The position numbers and the translations under genes are program-made. A stretch of 64,000 nucleotides of DNA. It comes from Ovis canadensis. Taxonomy: Eukaryota; Chordata; Mammalia; Artiodactyla; Bovidae. The notes beneath the pieces were generated by a model, which had not been told where the DNA came from, did no database searches, and saw nothing but the letters and a program-made list of their open reading frames with translations. This document shows positions 23,901 to 34,804 of the stretch, one piece after another; within the stretch, counting starts at the first letter, position 1, and every line of letters begins with the position of its first letter. Location of the stretch: positions 31,931,386 through 31,995,385 of the forward strand of contig NC_091264.1 of assembly GCF_042477335.2 (NCBI RefSeq), in the 5' to 3' direction.

Positions 23901-26599
23901 GGGGTCCACACTGTGCAAGAAAAGCTCCTGGACCCCAGTAGAACGTCCCAAACTCTTCAGGATGTCCTACTGGCCCTGGTGGGCCACACCCTTTGCTCAG
24001 GGCCCACCCTACTCAGCTCCCACCTGCATCCCCTCCCCCTCTACTGCAGCAGAGGATAGAGATCCAGGGAGAACAAGGTACCTTGCTCAGGCCTCACAGC
24101 CGACTCCAGCATCACAAACCCTCCTCCTCCCCCACCAGGCCCTGAACAAAGTGGCTGCCGCGGAGCGGACGGTCCGAAGACCCTCGTATTTAGACCTGTT
24201 CCGGACACCACGGCTGCGACACATCTCACTGTGCTGCATGGTGGTGTGGTGAGGAGGGAGCTTGACCTGGGCCAGGTGGGGTGGGGGAGGGGCGGGCTCC
24301 AGCTGGTGCTGAGTGTGCGAGGACACGGGACAAGTGAAACTGTAACTGCGGGTGGCGGGAGGGTCAGCTTCTGGAGGGACTGGACTCTGGAAGGTCAGGT
24401 TGGAGCCGGTGTCAGAGATACGTGGGGTCAAATGCAAGCTCTGCCGCTTCCTAGTGAGCCCTTGGACAGGTAGGTCACTTAGCACCCTGAGCCTCAGTGC
24501 CTCTGCTGTACGACAGGACGCTATTAGTTCCTATCTCACGGGGTTGTTGTGAAGATTAGGTAAGGGCGTTTGGGCCACCAGAAGGGATTATGGGGACTGG
24601 GAAGGTCATGGGCAGTGGGCTCCGAAGGTGGGGAGAGATGGTCCCTCTAAAAGGCCTAAGGCTCCTGAGAGGACAATGGGGCGCGAAGGAGGACCCCTGA
24701 GCGGCATCGCGACCTCCTCAGGTTCGGAGTGAACTTCTCTTACTACGGCGTGAGCCTGGATGTGTCGGGACTAGGCCTGAACGTATACCTGACGCAGCTG
24801 GTGTTCGGGGCCGTGGAGTTGCCCTCCAAGCTGCTGGTCTATCTGTCGGTGCGCCACGCGGGACGCCGCCTCACGATGGCGGGAACGCTGCTTGGCTCCG
24901 CGCTCGCCTTGGGCTTCAGGATACTGGTGTCCCCCGGTGAGCCCCGCCCATTCCCATAGGCCCCGCCCCCTGGCCGAAAACCCGCCCCATCCCATCCCGG
25001 AAGCCCTGACTCAAGGCCAGTTAAGTCCCGCCCTCACCCGAGACTGCACCTCCTATCCTGGGAGAACCTCGGTTATCCGGCAAGGCCGGCTCACTGCCTG
25101 AATCCCTTTCCCTTCAGAGATGAAGTCGTGGAGCACCGCCCTGGCGGTGATGGGGAAAGGTTTTTCTGAAGCTGCCTTCACCACTGCCTACCTGTTTACG
25201 TCGGAGTTGTACCCTACCGTGCTCAGGTGAGGGGTCCCAGGCAAGACACCTGGAGGGAGGGCTTGTTAGTCACATCTCTTACTAACATCCTAGACACGTA
25301 CACCGTACCCCGGTCCCTGTCATCCATTCCTTACAGACCTAATCTGAGCCTTCTGCGTTTGTCTAAATCTGGGAAGAGGTGGGGCATTTAATCTTTACAG
25401 AGTGACCCTGAGCAAAGTCAGACAACTTCTCTGGGGCTCCTTTAAAAGAAAACAGTCGCAAAAGGCCCCATCTGTCCAACCCATCCCATCCTACTCACTA
25501 CAGCCTAAGCAAAGCTGCCCTTGAGGGGTTGTCTCTGGACATAAGGCTCTTTCAGGTAGCTACTGACAGGTGGAGAGGAAATGGGCAGACAGCTGGGCCT
25601 GTTCAGAAAGCCCTCTGTCTTCTCTAGCACAGCAGTCTGTTCCAGCTGCTGACCTCTTCCTTTCACACCACCCTCTCCCCATCCTCTTTCTAATGACTTC
25701 TTTATTTCCTTCTGCAGTACCTGACTGGTACTATCAGAACAGGAGCCCATCCTCCTGTGGGTGCTGGCTCGAGGGCCCCTGGGCTTGGGGGTGGGTGGGA
25801 AGACCACCTGAAAGAAGCCCCAGTTTTCTTAGCTGTCTGGGGAGAAGGGGGCACCAGGGCCTGCCAGCCCAGAAGGGGAGCCCCGTGAGGCATGACTACA
25901 AGTAATTTCAAGTACCAGCCCTCTCCTCCGTCCTCTTTCTGAACAGACAGACGGGGATGGGGCTGACTGCACTGGTGGGCCGGCTAGGGGGGTCTTTGGC
26001 CCCACTGGCAGCCTTGCTGGACGGAGTATGGCTGTCATTGCCCAAGCTCGCTTATGGGGGGATCGCCCTGCTGGCTGCCTGCACTGCCCTCCTGCTACCA
26101 GAGACAAAGCAGGCACAGTTGCCAGAGACCATCCAAGATGTGGAGAGGAAGAGGTGTGTGCACAGGACTGTGTCTGTGTGAGCACGTGCATGTGGGTATG
26201 GGTGCCCAGGTCCCTGACATCTAAGATTCAGAGAGGGAGCCATGTCAGCACATGTGTATTCAGTCATGTGTGCAAGTGTGCATGGGAGCATGACCTGCAG
26301 TGTGTATAAAAGTGTCCATGAGTCCATACCTGTGTGTGTGTCCAGGAAGAAGAGGATGTGTACACACACTCAAGTATGCCTACATGTCAGGGATGTGTTA
26401 GGCATGTGTGGGAGTCACTTGTGGGAGTGCATGTGTTTGCATGTCAAGAGCTGGGGGGAGCCCCAGGCCAGCCCTCAGGGGCAGGCTGGGGTGGTTGGCT
26501 GAGAGGCTAAACCCCACCATTGCTCATGACTCCTTCCTCCCCAGTGCCCCATCCAGTCTTCAGGAGGAAGAGATGCCCATGAAGCAGGTCCAAGACTGA
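20978..26599 (+). CDS. SLC22A7: SLC22A7, organic anion transporter 2 (OAT2), ten coding exons
   Basis: OAT2 is a plasma-membrane major-facilitator transporter of liver and kidney that moves organic anions, nucleobases/cGMP and creatinine. Exons: 20978-21373, 22026-22129, 22243-22397, 22502-22670, 23687-23810, 24139-24248, 24722-24936, 25118-25226, 25947-26153, 26545-26599. All introns are GT-AG and phases close; the sum is 1644 nt, 547 residues plus stop. Start chosen at ATG 20978 ([20 protein letters not shown]), as in the family; an upstream in-frame ATG at 20924 is not conserved. Visible features: first membrane segment about 22-43; a large extracellular loop with sequons at Asn57, Asn91 and Asn121; the sugar-transporter signature GYLSDRFGRRR at 162-172; [13 protein letters not shown] late in the chain; C-terminus [11 protein letters not shown]. 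No frameshift or lost splice site. Length agrees with human (546/548). Confidence 0.97.
22729..22935 (+). mobile_element. Bov-tA SINE in SLC22A7 intron 4
   Basis: Sense Bov-tA: acttcccaggtgtctcag head, cccactccagtattcttgcc middle, aaagagtcagacacggccga end. It is followed by a purine-rich AGAGAC-type simple sequence to about 23180. Confidence 0.93.
22940..23190 (+). repeat. GA/AGAGAC-rich simple sequence
   Basis: Degenerate purine repeat (gagagaaacag, gagagacaaac, gagacagagag) in SLC22A7 intron 4, right after the Bov-tA copy. Confidence 0.6.
24390..24570 (+). repeat. MIR relic in SLC22A7 intron 6
   Basis: Sense MIR text: tgcaagctctgccgcttcct, then ctatctcacggggttgttgt, gaagattagg. Confidence 0.65.
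26155..26420 (+). repeat. Degenerate TG/CATG-rich simple repeat
   Basis: Imperfect tgtgtgtctgtg, gcacgtgcatgtgggtatg and similar units in SLC22A7 intron 9, beginning right at the exon 9 donor (AG|gtgtgt). Confidence 0.6.
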
Positions 26600-26755
26600 G
26601 TGGTATTGAGGCCAGGCCCTCTACAGAAGTTCTGCAGCAGGGGCTAAGAGAACAGAAGGGCAGGCCCTGGGACTGGGGCTGGGGGCAGCGAGCCCTCTGC
26701 CTGGGGCTGCAGTTGCTCTCTCTCTGTTCTCATCCAGTCTGACTATTTGGCCTCC

Positions 26756-26761
26756 AGTAAA
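26756..26761 (+). terminator. SLC22A7: SLC22A7 poly(A) signal AGTAAA (candidate)
   Basis: AGTAAA, a known weaker variant, 157 bases after the stop codon, followed by a gtgggctgctgg-type GT-rich stretch. An AATAAA further on at about 27339 is an alternative, but it lies among the 3' end sequences of CRIP3. Confidence 0.45.
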
Positions 26762-26879
26762 ACAGCAGCTTCCCAGAATGCAGTGGGCTGCTGGAGAAGT
26801 CTGGCACCCCTCTCATGGCTGGGAGGATTTTGTAAATAGAGGTGCCCCTGAAGCTGTGGGATAAGCCCTGGATGAAAAG

Positions 26880-27060
26880 CCACTGAGTCTGGCCCTGGTT
26901 CTGGTCCCAGCTTTGTCACTGACTTCTGGGTGACCTTGGGCTTGTGACTTTCCCTTTCTGGTCATCTCTCAAATGGATAATGAAGCCTCTTAGCAGACCT
27001 CACCACAGGATCTATCTCCTCTCATGCTCAAATGAGATGCTAAGGTGCTTCTTCTAGACA
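26880..27060 (+). repeat. MIR relic between SLC22A7 and CRIP3
   Basis: ggttctggtcccagctttgt, gtgaccttgggcttgtgact and aaatggataatg are the sense MIR blocks. Confidence 0.75.
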
Positions 27061-27322
27061 TGGTGCTAAAGAAATAACTGTCCTATGATACTTCTGGTAC
27101 CAGTAGGTCTGGTGGGCATGCTGTCCACTGTGTGGGGCTGGGGCTGCCTGGTGCCAGAGCCAGGGAGCCAGGAGAACAGAGCTCTTTGTTCGTGTGGCTG
27201 ACTTTGCTACCTCCCAGGCACTCTGCAGGTTAATGCACCCCCTCACCCCTACACTCCCCACCCTGCAACCCACTGTCTAGGCCTCATGTCTAAAGAAGAA
27301 TTGAAGGCATGGGAGCTAACAT

Positions 27323-27328
27323 TTTATT
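27323..27328 (-). terminator. CRIP3: CRIP3 poly(A) signal AATAAA
   Basis: TTTATT on the + strand, that is AATAAA in CRIP3 sense, about 310 bases past the stop codon. It is the first canonical signal in the CRIP3 direction. Confidence 0.7.
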
Positions 27329-27636
27329 GGAGAAGCAAAAATAAACACACATTTTATGAGTACCTTGAAGTTACAGAATTTGCTGGGTCAAGCGATTGGA
27401 AAGACCAAGAGGCTACCCTTCAAGTGAGGTGGCCTGTGTCCCTGACCAGATAGGAATGGGAGAGGGAGGAGCTGGCAGAGAAAGTCTAGACTCTGGTCTA
27501 CCATGGAGCCTAGGCCCAGGCCACCAGAATCCCACCTTCTCCCACTCTCTTGGAACTAGAAAATTCTGTAGCTTCCACTGGACCATGGAGGGGTTGATGG
27601 AAGACCCGGGTTAGTGTGACCTTTCCTGTGAGTATT

Positions 27637-30108
27637 TCATTTAGATTTTATCTCCACGGGGTCATAGATGTAGCAGCCCACATCACCAATGTTCACACCT
27701 GAAGGAGAGAACCCCATTACCAAGGGCCCTGGGGCTAGGGGTTGCTGGGCTGAAGGCTGGAGGGAACTGGGAGGGGCCTGCAGTGTGTTTGACCACAGGG
27801 GAAATTGTCCACACAGACCCACATGCCATACTTCAGGCCCAGTGTCTGGGTTGGGGCTGCCCACCTTTGGGGCCAAACAGGTAGCCATAGCAGGGAATGT
27901 GGCAGTAGGGGGCGCCGTCATGCTGGGACACAGAGAAAAAGAGAGACGTCTGAGCTTGGCTCTTTTCCAGCCTCCCTCCCAGCCTAGTCACCCACCCTTG
28001 CCCTGCTCACCTCAGCGTGACTCCCAGCAGTCAGGGTCTTCCGGCACCGCTGGCACCTCAGACAGGGTCGGTGCCAATTTCTGCCCAAAGACATCACCGT
28101 CTCAGCTGGTGGAGGAGAGGTGGTAGTTCCAGGGACAGAGCAGGGAGGCCCACTTGCCTGGCACCACCTCCCTCCCCTAGCTTCTGTTGTCACTTACCAA
28201 AATAGACGGGTTCCTCACAGCCCGGGCACAACGAGGTCTCCCCAGTGAATGTCTTCATGTGGGGAGGGCCTTTAAGAGTAAGAGGCCCCCAGCTAGGGCT
28301 AAGGTGGGAGCCAAGCCTAATCAGGGCCCATCAGCCCTGACTTGTATATGGCACTGTCCTCTTCCAAAAGCCAGGCTCATCCCACAGCCTCCCACCCACA
28401 TGGACATGAGCCTGCTTTTCTCAGGCAGAGCTGAGTCCCCTCTGACTCCATCTCCTGCCTCATCCCTGTCTGCAGGAGGGACCACCTGCTCCCTTCTCAT
28501 CCTCCCAGGGCCTCAGGTGCCCACCAGCCCAACTCTGTCAGCAACCCAATCCTCAGGAAACCTGAGCTGATACAGGAGCTGGCCAGGGCAGGGGTGTCAG
28601 GTGTTGGGGAGCACAGTGTCACTGTCCACTCAGGGGATGAAGGAACAGGGAGGGAGAGAAATGAAAGAATGTGAGGGGCTGGCCCATCTCAGTGACCCTT
28701 CACACTAGGTTATTCCTTCCACGGCCCTGACCTGGGAGAGGCCTGAGTTCTAGGCCAGCTTTGCCTCTGATTAACTGTGTGACTGCACAAGTTCACTTGC
28801 CCTCTACAGACCATAGTTTCCTCACCTGTAAAGTGGGAGTGATAATGCCATCTGCCCAATTTACCTCTTACCCAGTAGCTGACATGAGGAAATATTAGAA
28901 AAGGAGCCACGGAGAAGACTTTGCCATGAACAAAGTTGTAGGCATGTGAAGCGGAGGACTAGGTGGAATACTGCCACCTGGCCCACCTCCCAATCTCACT
29001 TACTTTTCTTGCCCTGAGGGAGGCCAGTCCTGGGCCTGGGGGTGCTGAAGCTGCTGGGGCTAAGGCGAGTGATGCTGGCAGGTGTGGAAGTGGGAGGTTT
29101 GTAGAGGTAGGAGCCCACACCACCAATGTTCACCCCTGCAGAGAGAAGAGGGGAGGTAGGCTTGAGTCTCCAGCTCCCAGGCACACAGAGGGTTCTGCTA
29201 TCCCCTGGCCCTTTCCAGACTGGTACTTACCTCTGGGTCCAAAGAGAGCCCCATAGCATGGTTTGTGGCAATACGGCCTTCCGTTGTGCTAGGTACAAGC
29301 AGAGGGAAGAGGACTGCTTAGGGCTCATCAGGGCCTCTCCTGTGCCCCACAGGCTTTTCCCCAAGACAGCTGCCAGGTGTGGCTGTCTACTGGCCTGGGC
29401 TGGAGGGAATGGGAGGAGTGAGGGGTGAGCTGGCATGCTAGAATTGCCACAGTGGCCAGGGAAAAAGGGAAAGAGCAGGTCAGGAAGCACAGCTGCTTCC
29501 CTCCCCTACCCCACAAAAGCCTCGGGATCTATCAGCACAATTCAGGCTCCCCACATCCTGGCTTGTATGGTGCCTATTGCGTAGGTGATCTTGGGAGTTG
29601 GCTACTGAAGCTGCCTTTGGTGGGCAGATGGGACTGAAACGGGGCGCGGGGGCTGGTATCTCAGGGATAGTGACAGATACAGAGCTGTGCGCGCTAGCCA
29701 GGCCTCACCTCTGCATGCCCTCCTGGGGACAGGACGCTGTGGCAGTGCTCACATTTCAGGCAGAATGGGTGCCAGTTCTTGCCCAGCGAGCTCACTTTCT
29801 CTGCTGTGGAGGACAAGGTGGAATCGGGCAGAGGGGAGCCAGGCCAAGCAGAAGGCGCCCTCCTTTCCCCTCTTGTTCCCGCCCACCCTGGCTCCTAGAG
29901 GCGAGGGGGAGTGTCTCCGGGAGGCCAGCTCCATTCCGCCCCGAGTGCCCAGCAACCCACAGGTGGAAGGAAGGTCCGGAACTAGTCGCCAGCTCCTTGC
30001 GTCCTCAGGGAACCCAGTAGCTCTCACTTGCCCCGTCTTCTCCCCTTTCTCCACCCAGGCCTCACCAAAGAAAACTGGTTGCTGACAACGTGGGCAGGTC
30101 CAGCTCAT
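27637..30108 (-). CDS. CRIP3: CRIP3, cysteine-rich protein 3 (two LIM domains), eight coding exons
   Basis: CRIP3 is a small CRP-family LIM protein (thymus LIM protein in mouse), a zinc-dependent adaptor without enzyme activity. Exons in transcript order: 30108-30066, 29803-29709, 29288-29231, 29135-29004, 28269-28198, 28105-28011, 27922-27865, 27698-27637; all GT-AG, 615 nt, 204 residues plus stop. The start is [17 protein letters not shown]1 ligands are Cys5, Cys8, His26, Cys29, Cys32, Cys35, Cys53 and Cys57. LIM2 ligands are Cys124, Cys127, His145, Cys148, Cys151, Cys154, Cys172 and Cys176. Each LIM is followed by a glycine-rich GVNIG-type segment typical of CRP proteins. A Ser/Pro-rich linker joins them. 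Both LIM domains are split by introns at matching places, so the gene shows an internal duplication. All zinc ligands are present. The C-terminus is DPVEIKSK. It lies tail to tail with SLC22A7. Confidence 0.96.
28730..28890 (+). repeat. MIR relic in CRIP3 intron 4
   Basis: Has gttctaggccagctttgcct, ttaactgtgtgactgca and gtttcctcacctgtaaagtg, the MIR middle blocks. Confidence 0.75.
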
Positions 30109-30300
30109 GGCTCCGCTCTGAGCTGCAGGTGCCGTACAGTGCAGAGGCGAGTCAGCCTTGGCTCAGTTCCCGCCCCCTCTGCTGGCCCCGCCCATGGCTT
30201 GGCCCCGAGCCTCTTAGGGCGGAATCTGCTGCTTCTTGGTTCCAATCGGCCGGCAGAAATTTAGACCCACTCCACCTGGGGAACGCAGGCGACTTTTACT
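30109..30300 (-). promoter_or_regulatory. CRIP3: CRIP3 promoter region
   Basis: Upstream of the CRIP3 start are two GC boxes (30170-30177 and 30187-30193) and a CCAAT box at 30242-30246, inverted relative to CRIP3. No TATA box at the expected place. The transcription start is not determined. Confidence 0.5.
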
Positions 30301-30619
30301 TCCAACAACTGTCTCGGACCAGTGGACAGGAGAGAAGGCCCTGAGGCTAGACTGGGAGGGGACGGAGTAACGAGGACGCCTAGAAAGGTGGCAATAGTTT
30401 CTGGTTGGTAAAGAGGGGAAAACTGTTCACAGTGTAGACGCCAGGAAAACACTATTATTTCCCCGATGTGAGGAGTTAGGCATTCTTTGAAATGGTTTAA
30501 TTTCGCCTCATTAGTAGCAGACGGTTAAGAACGGAATCCGGAGCTCATCTCTGTTGAGCAAATTACTCAACTTACTTTCCTTCAGGCAAATTACTTAACT
30601 TTCTTCTGCCTCCATTCTT

Positions 30620-30982
30620 TTTTTAAAAAATTGGAAGATAATTGCTTGACAATATTGTGTTGGTTGCTGCCATAAATCACCGTGAATCAGCCATCGGGTA
30701 GGTATACATATGCCCCCTCCCTCTTGAATCTCCCTCCCCAACCTCCCACCCCATCCCACACCTCTGAGCTATCACAGAGCACCGGATTTGAATTCCTGCC
30801 TCATAAAGCAAATTTCCACTGGCTGTCTAATTTTACACACAGTAATGTAAATGTTTCGATGCTACTCTTTCAATTTGTAAAAATATGGAAGGGTTCTCCA
30901 ATTTGCGTGTCATCCTTGTGCAGGGACCATACTAATCTCTGTATCGTTCCAGTTTTAGTGTTTGTGCTGCCAAAGTGAGCAC
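30620..30982 (-). mobile_element. U6-L1 chimeric retropseudogene
   Basis: In minus orientation it begins with a U6 snRNA copy (30982-30879), continues without a gap into a diverged L1 3' end (30878 to about 30625) and ends in a short poly-A (T-run at about 30616-30624 on the + strand). It is flanked by an exact 14-bp direct repeat, ctgcctccattctt, at 30606-30619 and 30983-30996. That is the signature of one L1-driven insertion made by template switching from L1 RNA to U6 RNA. Confidence 0.85.
30879..30982 (-). pseudogene. U6 snRNA pseudogene (part of the chimera)
   Basis: About 104 bases that align over the full length of U6 in minus orientation. It keeps aacgatacagag and aaggatgacacgcaaatt, with scattered substitutions and a small deletion around the agaagattag block. 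No U6 promoter upstream (right side on + strand). Not functional. Confidence 0.9.
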
Positions 30983-31319
30983 CTGCCTCCATTCTTATCT
31001 GTACAATGAGTAGTGAAATAGATTTCTTCCTCATAGGATTGTGGTGAGAATTACATAAGTTAATACGTGCAAAGTGCTCAAACAGCACCTGGCACCTAAA
31101 TGCTATAAAGTGATAACTATCATTATGATAGATCCCATAATGAATTCAAAACTCTTAGTTTGGAAGCCCCAAAACGTGGTCAAAACATGGTTTGCTCAGA
31201 AAATTATAATGCTTATTAAATTTAAAAGTATAATTTCGAACAATTACATATTTCTATTTTAGTATTAAAAGTAGACCAGCAATGCTTCAAAGGACATTCC
31301 AAAGAAATATAAACCCACA

Positions 31320-31394
31320 AAATGAGAGTAAGTATTTGCAAACATATATCTGATAAGGATATTGTAATCAGAATAAAGGACTTTTATGACCTAA
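31320..31394 (+). mobile_element. Old L1 fragment, left of BovB insertion
   Basis: gtatttgcaaacatatatct and gataaggatattgtaatcag are L1 ORF2 3' text. The same element resumes at 32327. Confidence 0.7.
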
Positions 31395-32326
31395 CAGACT
31401 GGTTCCAAATAGGAAAAGGAGTACGCCAAGGCTGTATATTGTCACCCTGCTTATTTAACTTCTATGCAGAGTATATCATGAGAAACGCTGGGCTGGAAGA
31501 AGCACAAGCTGGAATCAAGATTGCCAGGAAAAATATCAATAACCTCAGATATGCAGATGACACCACCCTTATGGCAGAAAGTGAAGAGGAACTCAAAAGC
31601 CTCTTGATGAAAGTGAAAGAGGAGAGAGAAAAAGTTGGCTTAAAGCTCAACATTCAGAAAACGAAGATCATGGCATCTGGTCCCATCACTTCATGGGAAA
31701 TAGATGGGGAAACAGTGGAAACAGTGTCAGACTTTATTTTGGGGGGCTCCAAAATCACTGCAGATGGTGATTGCAGCCATGAAATTAAAAGATGCTTTCT
31801 CCTTGGAAGAAAAGTTATGACCAACCTAGATAGTATATTCAAAAGCAGAGACATTACTTTGCTGACTAAGGTCCGTCTAGTCAAGGCTATGGTTTTTGCT
31901 GTGGTCATGTATGGATGTGAGAGTTGGATTGTGAAGAAGGCTGAGTGCTGAAGAATTGATGTTTTTGAACTGTGGTGTTGGAGAAGACTCTTGAGAGTCC
32001 CCTGGACTGCAAAGAGATCCAACCAGTCCATTCTAAAGGAGATCAGTCCTGGGTATTCTTTGGAAGGAATGATGCTAAAGCTGAAACTCCAGTACTTTGG
32101 CCACCTCATGAGAAGAGTTGACTCATTGGAAAAGACTCTGATGCTGGGAGGAATTGGGGGCAGGAGGAGAAGGGGATGACAGACGAGATGACTGGATGGC
32201 ATCACCGACTCGATGGATGTGAGTTTGAATGAACTTTGGGAGTTGGTGATGGACAGGGAGGCCTGGCATGCTGCAATTCATGGGGTCACAAAGAGTCAGA
32301 CATGACTGAGCGACTGAACTGAACTG
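31395..32326 (+). mobile_element. BovB (RTE) LINE, 5'-truncated copy 1
   Basis: Codes for part of the BovB reverse transcriptase (WFQIGKGVRQGCILSP, then the catalytic LRYADDTTLMAES) and the 3' ORF up to a TGA at 31949-31951, then out-of-frame 3' coding remains and the terminal gactgagcgactgaactgaa. It is flanked by atgacctaa at 31386-31394 and 32327-32335, a 9-bp target-site duplication. Only the 3' third of the element is present. The longer open frame reported here begins in the host L1 and is chimeric by accident. Confidence 0.92.
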
Positions 32327-33240
32327 ATGACCTAATGATAAAAAGACAACCCAATTAAAAACTGGGAAAAGAATTTGAATAGACATTTTTCCAAAGAAGA
32401 TATACAAAGGTTAACAACACATGAAATGACACTCTACATCGTTTGTCATTAGGGAAATGAAATCAGTACCACAAGGAGATATTATTTTATACCTACTAAA
32501 TGGCTATCATTAAAAAAAATGAGTGTTAGTGAGGATGTGGCAAAATTGGAGTCCTCATACAATGTTGATGGGAATATAAAATGTAAAATAGGCAATTCTT
32601 CAAAAAGTTAAACTCAGAGTTACCATATGACCCAGCAATCGCAGCCCTAGGTGCCACTGACTACACAAACACAAAAAGCATCTGTCCACACAAAAACTTG
32701 AACATGAATATTCCTAGTACTATACTAACTGCTGTTCACAATAGCCAAAAGGTGGAAAAACCCAAAGTCCATCAACTGATGAATGGATAAACAAAACACA
32801 CTCTATGACAGACTATCTGTGATAGACTATTCTTTGGCCATAGAAAAAAATGAAGCACTGATTCAAGCTACAACATGAGTGAACCATAAAAACACTGGTA
32901 AGAAGCTGGATGCATAACACCATGTATTGTATGATTTCATTTATATGAAACATCCAGAATAGGAAAATCCATAAAGACAGAAAACAGATTAGTTGTTCCC
33001 AGGGGTTTAGGGGAGGGACAGTTGGAAGTATCTACTAGTGAGGACCAGGTCTCCTTATGGGGAAATGAAAATGATCTGGCATTAGACAGTGGTGATATCT
33101 TGTGAATATACTAAAGATCATAGGTGTGTACCTTTAAAAGGGTGACACCTTTAAAAGGGTGACACCTTTAAAAGGGTGACATTTACGGTATGTGGATAAT
33201 GTCTTAATAATAATGCCTGAAGGGGACTACTTAAAAAAAA
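32327..33240 (+). mobile_element. Old L1 3' fragment, right of BovB insertion
   Basis: aatttgaatagacatttttc, accatatgacccagcaatcg, and ggtggaaaaacccaaagtcc are ordered L1 3' phrases. Ends in an A-run at about 33233-33245. It contains a triplicated 17-mer at 33130-33180. Confidence 0.8.
33130..33180 (+). repeat. 17-bp tandem triplication
   Basis: acctttaaaagggtgac three times exactly, inside the old L1 3' UTR. Confidence 0.95.
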
Positions 33241-33245
33241 AAAAA

Positions 33246-34804
33246 CATTAGTTCGGCAAATGAGGGGCAGAAGAGAGATTACTTTGCACCAGGGCCCCAG
33301 CTGAGGAGACAGTCCCCTAATGAAATATCATTTAAAGTTTTGGGGAGTAAATGCTTCTGTTTTGTCAAGTCAGTTCAGAAAAGGCTGAAGGGGGCATGTG
33401 TGCTAAATCCATCACTGGGCTGCAACTGCCCTGTTGGGGGAAAAGTTCTATTTGTGTCTTAGGAGTTGGAGAATGTCTCTGAACTTCAGTCCCCTCATCT
33501 GGGCAATGGGGATATGACTGGTGTCTGAACTCTATTCCACACTCCTGTTTCCTCACTTGTCTCTGTGAGTATTTTCTGCTTCTAACAACACTTATTTTAC
33601 CCTCCTTAGTGACTTCTACAGGTGGAAGGCTTACACATTGTAAAATAAACTTTTCTATGCTTTCTCATCGTTTCTTGTTTGGGGAATATTCAAGATCCTT
33701 AGTTTTGTAATTGTTTTCTGAAAGGATTCAATAAACTTGAAAAATTACGCTCCACTGATATTGTACTGTCATGTTTCTGCCTCTTTCATGTATTTCTTCT
33801 TCAAAAAGGCAGTTCGAGGTTCACTGCCTTTTGCACTCTCTGGCTTTCTGAAGAAAGTCCCACATTAGGAGTTTGGGAGGACTTCATTGTTTTATTCCTG
33901 GACATGTTGCCTCCTTCAGGAAGGCTAACTTCATCAGTCCAAGGATCTGTCCTCAGAATTTCCAGGGCACATCAAATAATCCTTTTTTAAGGTTCCCTAC
34001 CTCTTCCTGCATTGGGTCACCTTGTGCCCATGCCTCAGGCTCCTGGTTGGGTTATCTTTACCCTGGCTTCCAGTATAGGGCTCCACACAGAGAAACAAGC
34101 ATTGAACTGTGACTACCATGCTGTGTTCATACAACTTGCAAGGAGTCAGGGGGTAGGTCCTTTACTGCTCCCCATCTTCTGTGGCCTTCCTATATTGAAT
34201 GGCCACAACAAATATAATATGCCTCATCTTTTCTATTTCAGTGCTTATGAAAGACTAGCAAAGTCTAGTCTTTCAAATATTTTCAAATATTCCTTTCCAA
34301 GTATTTGCCATCCATGTACAGGTACAGCAAATCACAGTATTCCACTCTTCTTCCTTGCCTGGCTTCCATTATTCTGACTCTAACCCAAGAGTCTTTGTAA
34401 AGAATATTAACAGGGCAAATTAACATCTCTTGTAAGAATGCATTTGCAGTTACTGACAGTGGTTGTTTTGAATACTTTATGTGACTAAAGCCTCTAAAAT
34501 ATTGTATCAAATACCACAAATAAGTCCAGTTGAGTCTAAGTATTACCTACTCAACTGAGAGGGTATAGTTTGTATCATCTAAGGGCAGGCCCCTCTTTTA
34601 TCAAGATGACTATTCCCCTAATTGCCCCCTGCTTTTTCCTACACATTCCTGTCATAGTATCTGTAACGTTGTTTTACACTTGTTTACTTTTCTAACTTTC
34701 TTCAGTTGACAGGTTGAGACTTACTTATAAGTGTATCTATAGTACCAAGTTTAATGGGGGTATTCAGCAAATGATAGTTATTATTACTAGTACACTACTA
34801 CTAG
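33246..34804. other. Intergenic, little recognised
   Basis: MIR-like text near 33390-33530. Otherwise AT-rich sequence with no gene or repeat that I can name. Confidence 0.5.

Larger units (their letters stand above)
30530..31110 (+). repeat. MIR relic split by a U6-L1 insertion
   Basis: MIR text on the left (gagcaaattactcaacttac ... ctgcctccattctt, to 30619) resumes at 30997 with atctgtacaatgag ... cataggattgtggtgagaat ... gtgcaaagtgctcaaacagc. The gap between is the insertion listed next. Confidence 0.8.

Noticed and set aside
31322-31951. 209-codon frame as a host gene
   Set aside because: It is BovB reverse transcriptase with an L1 prefix.
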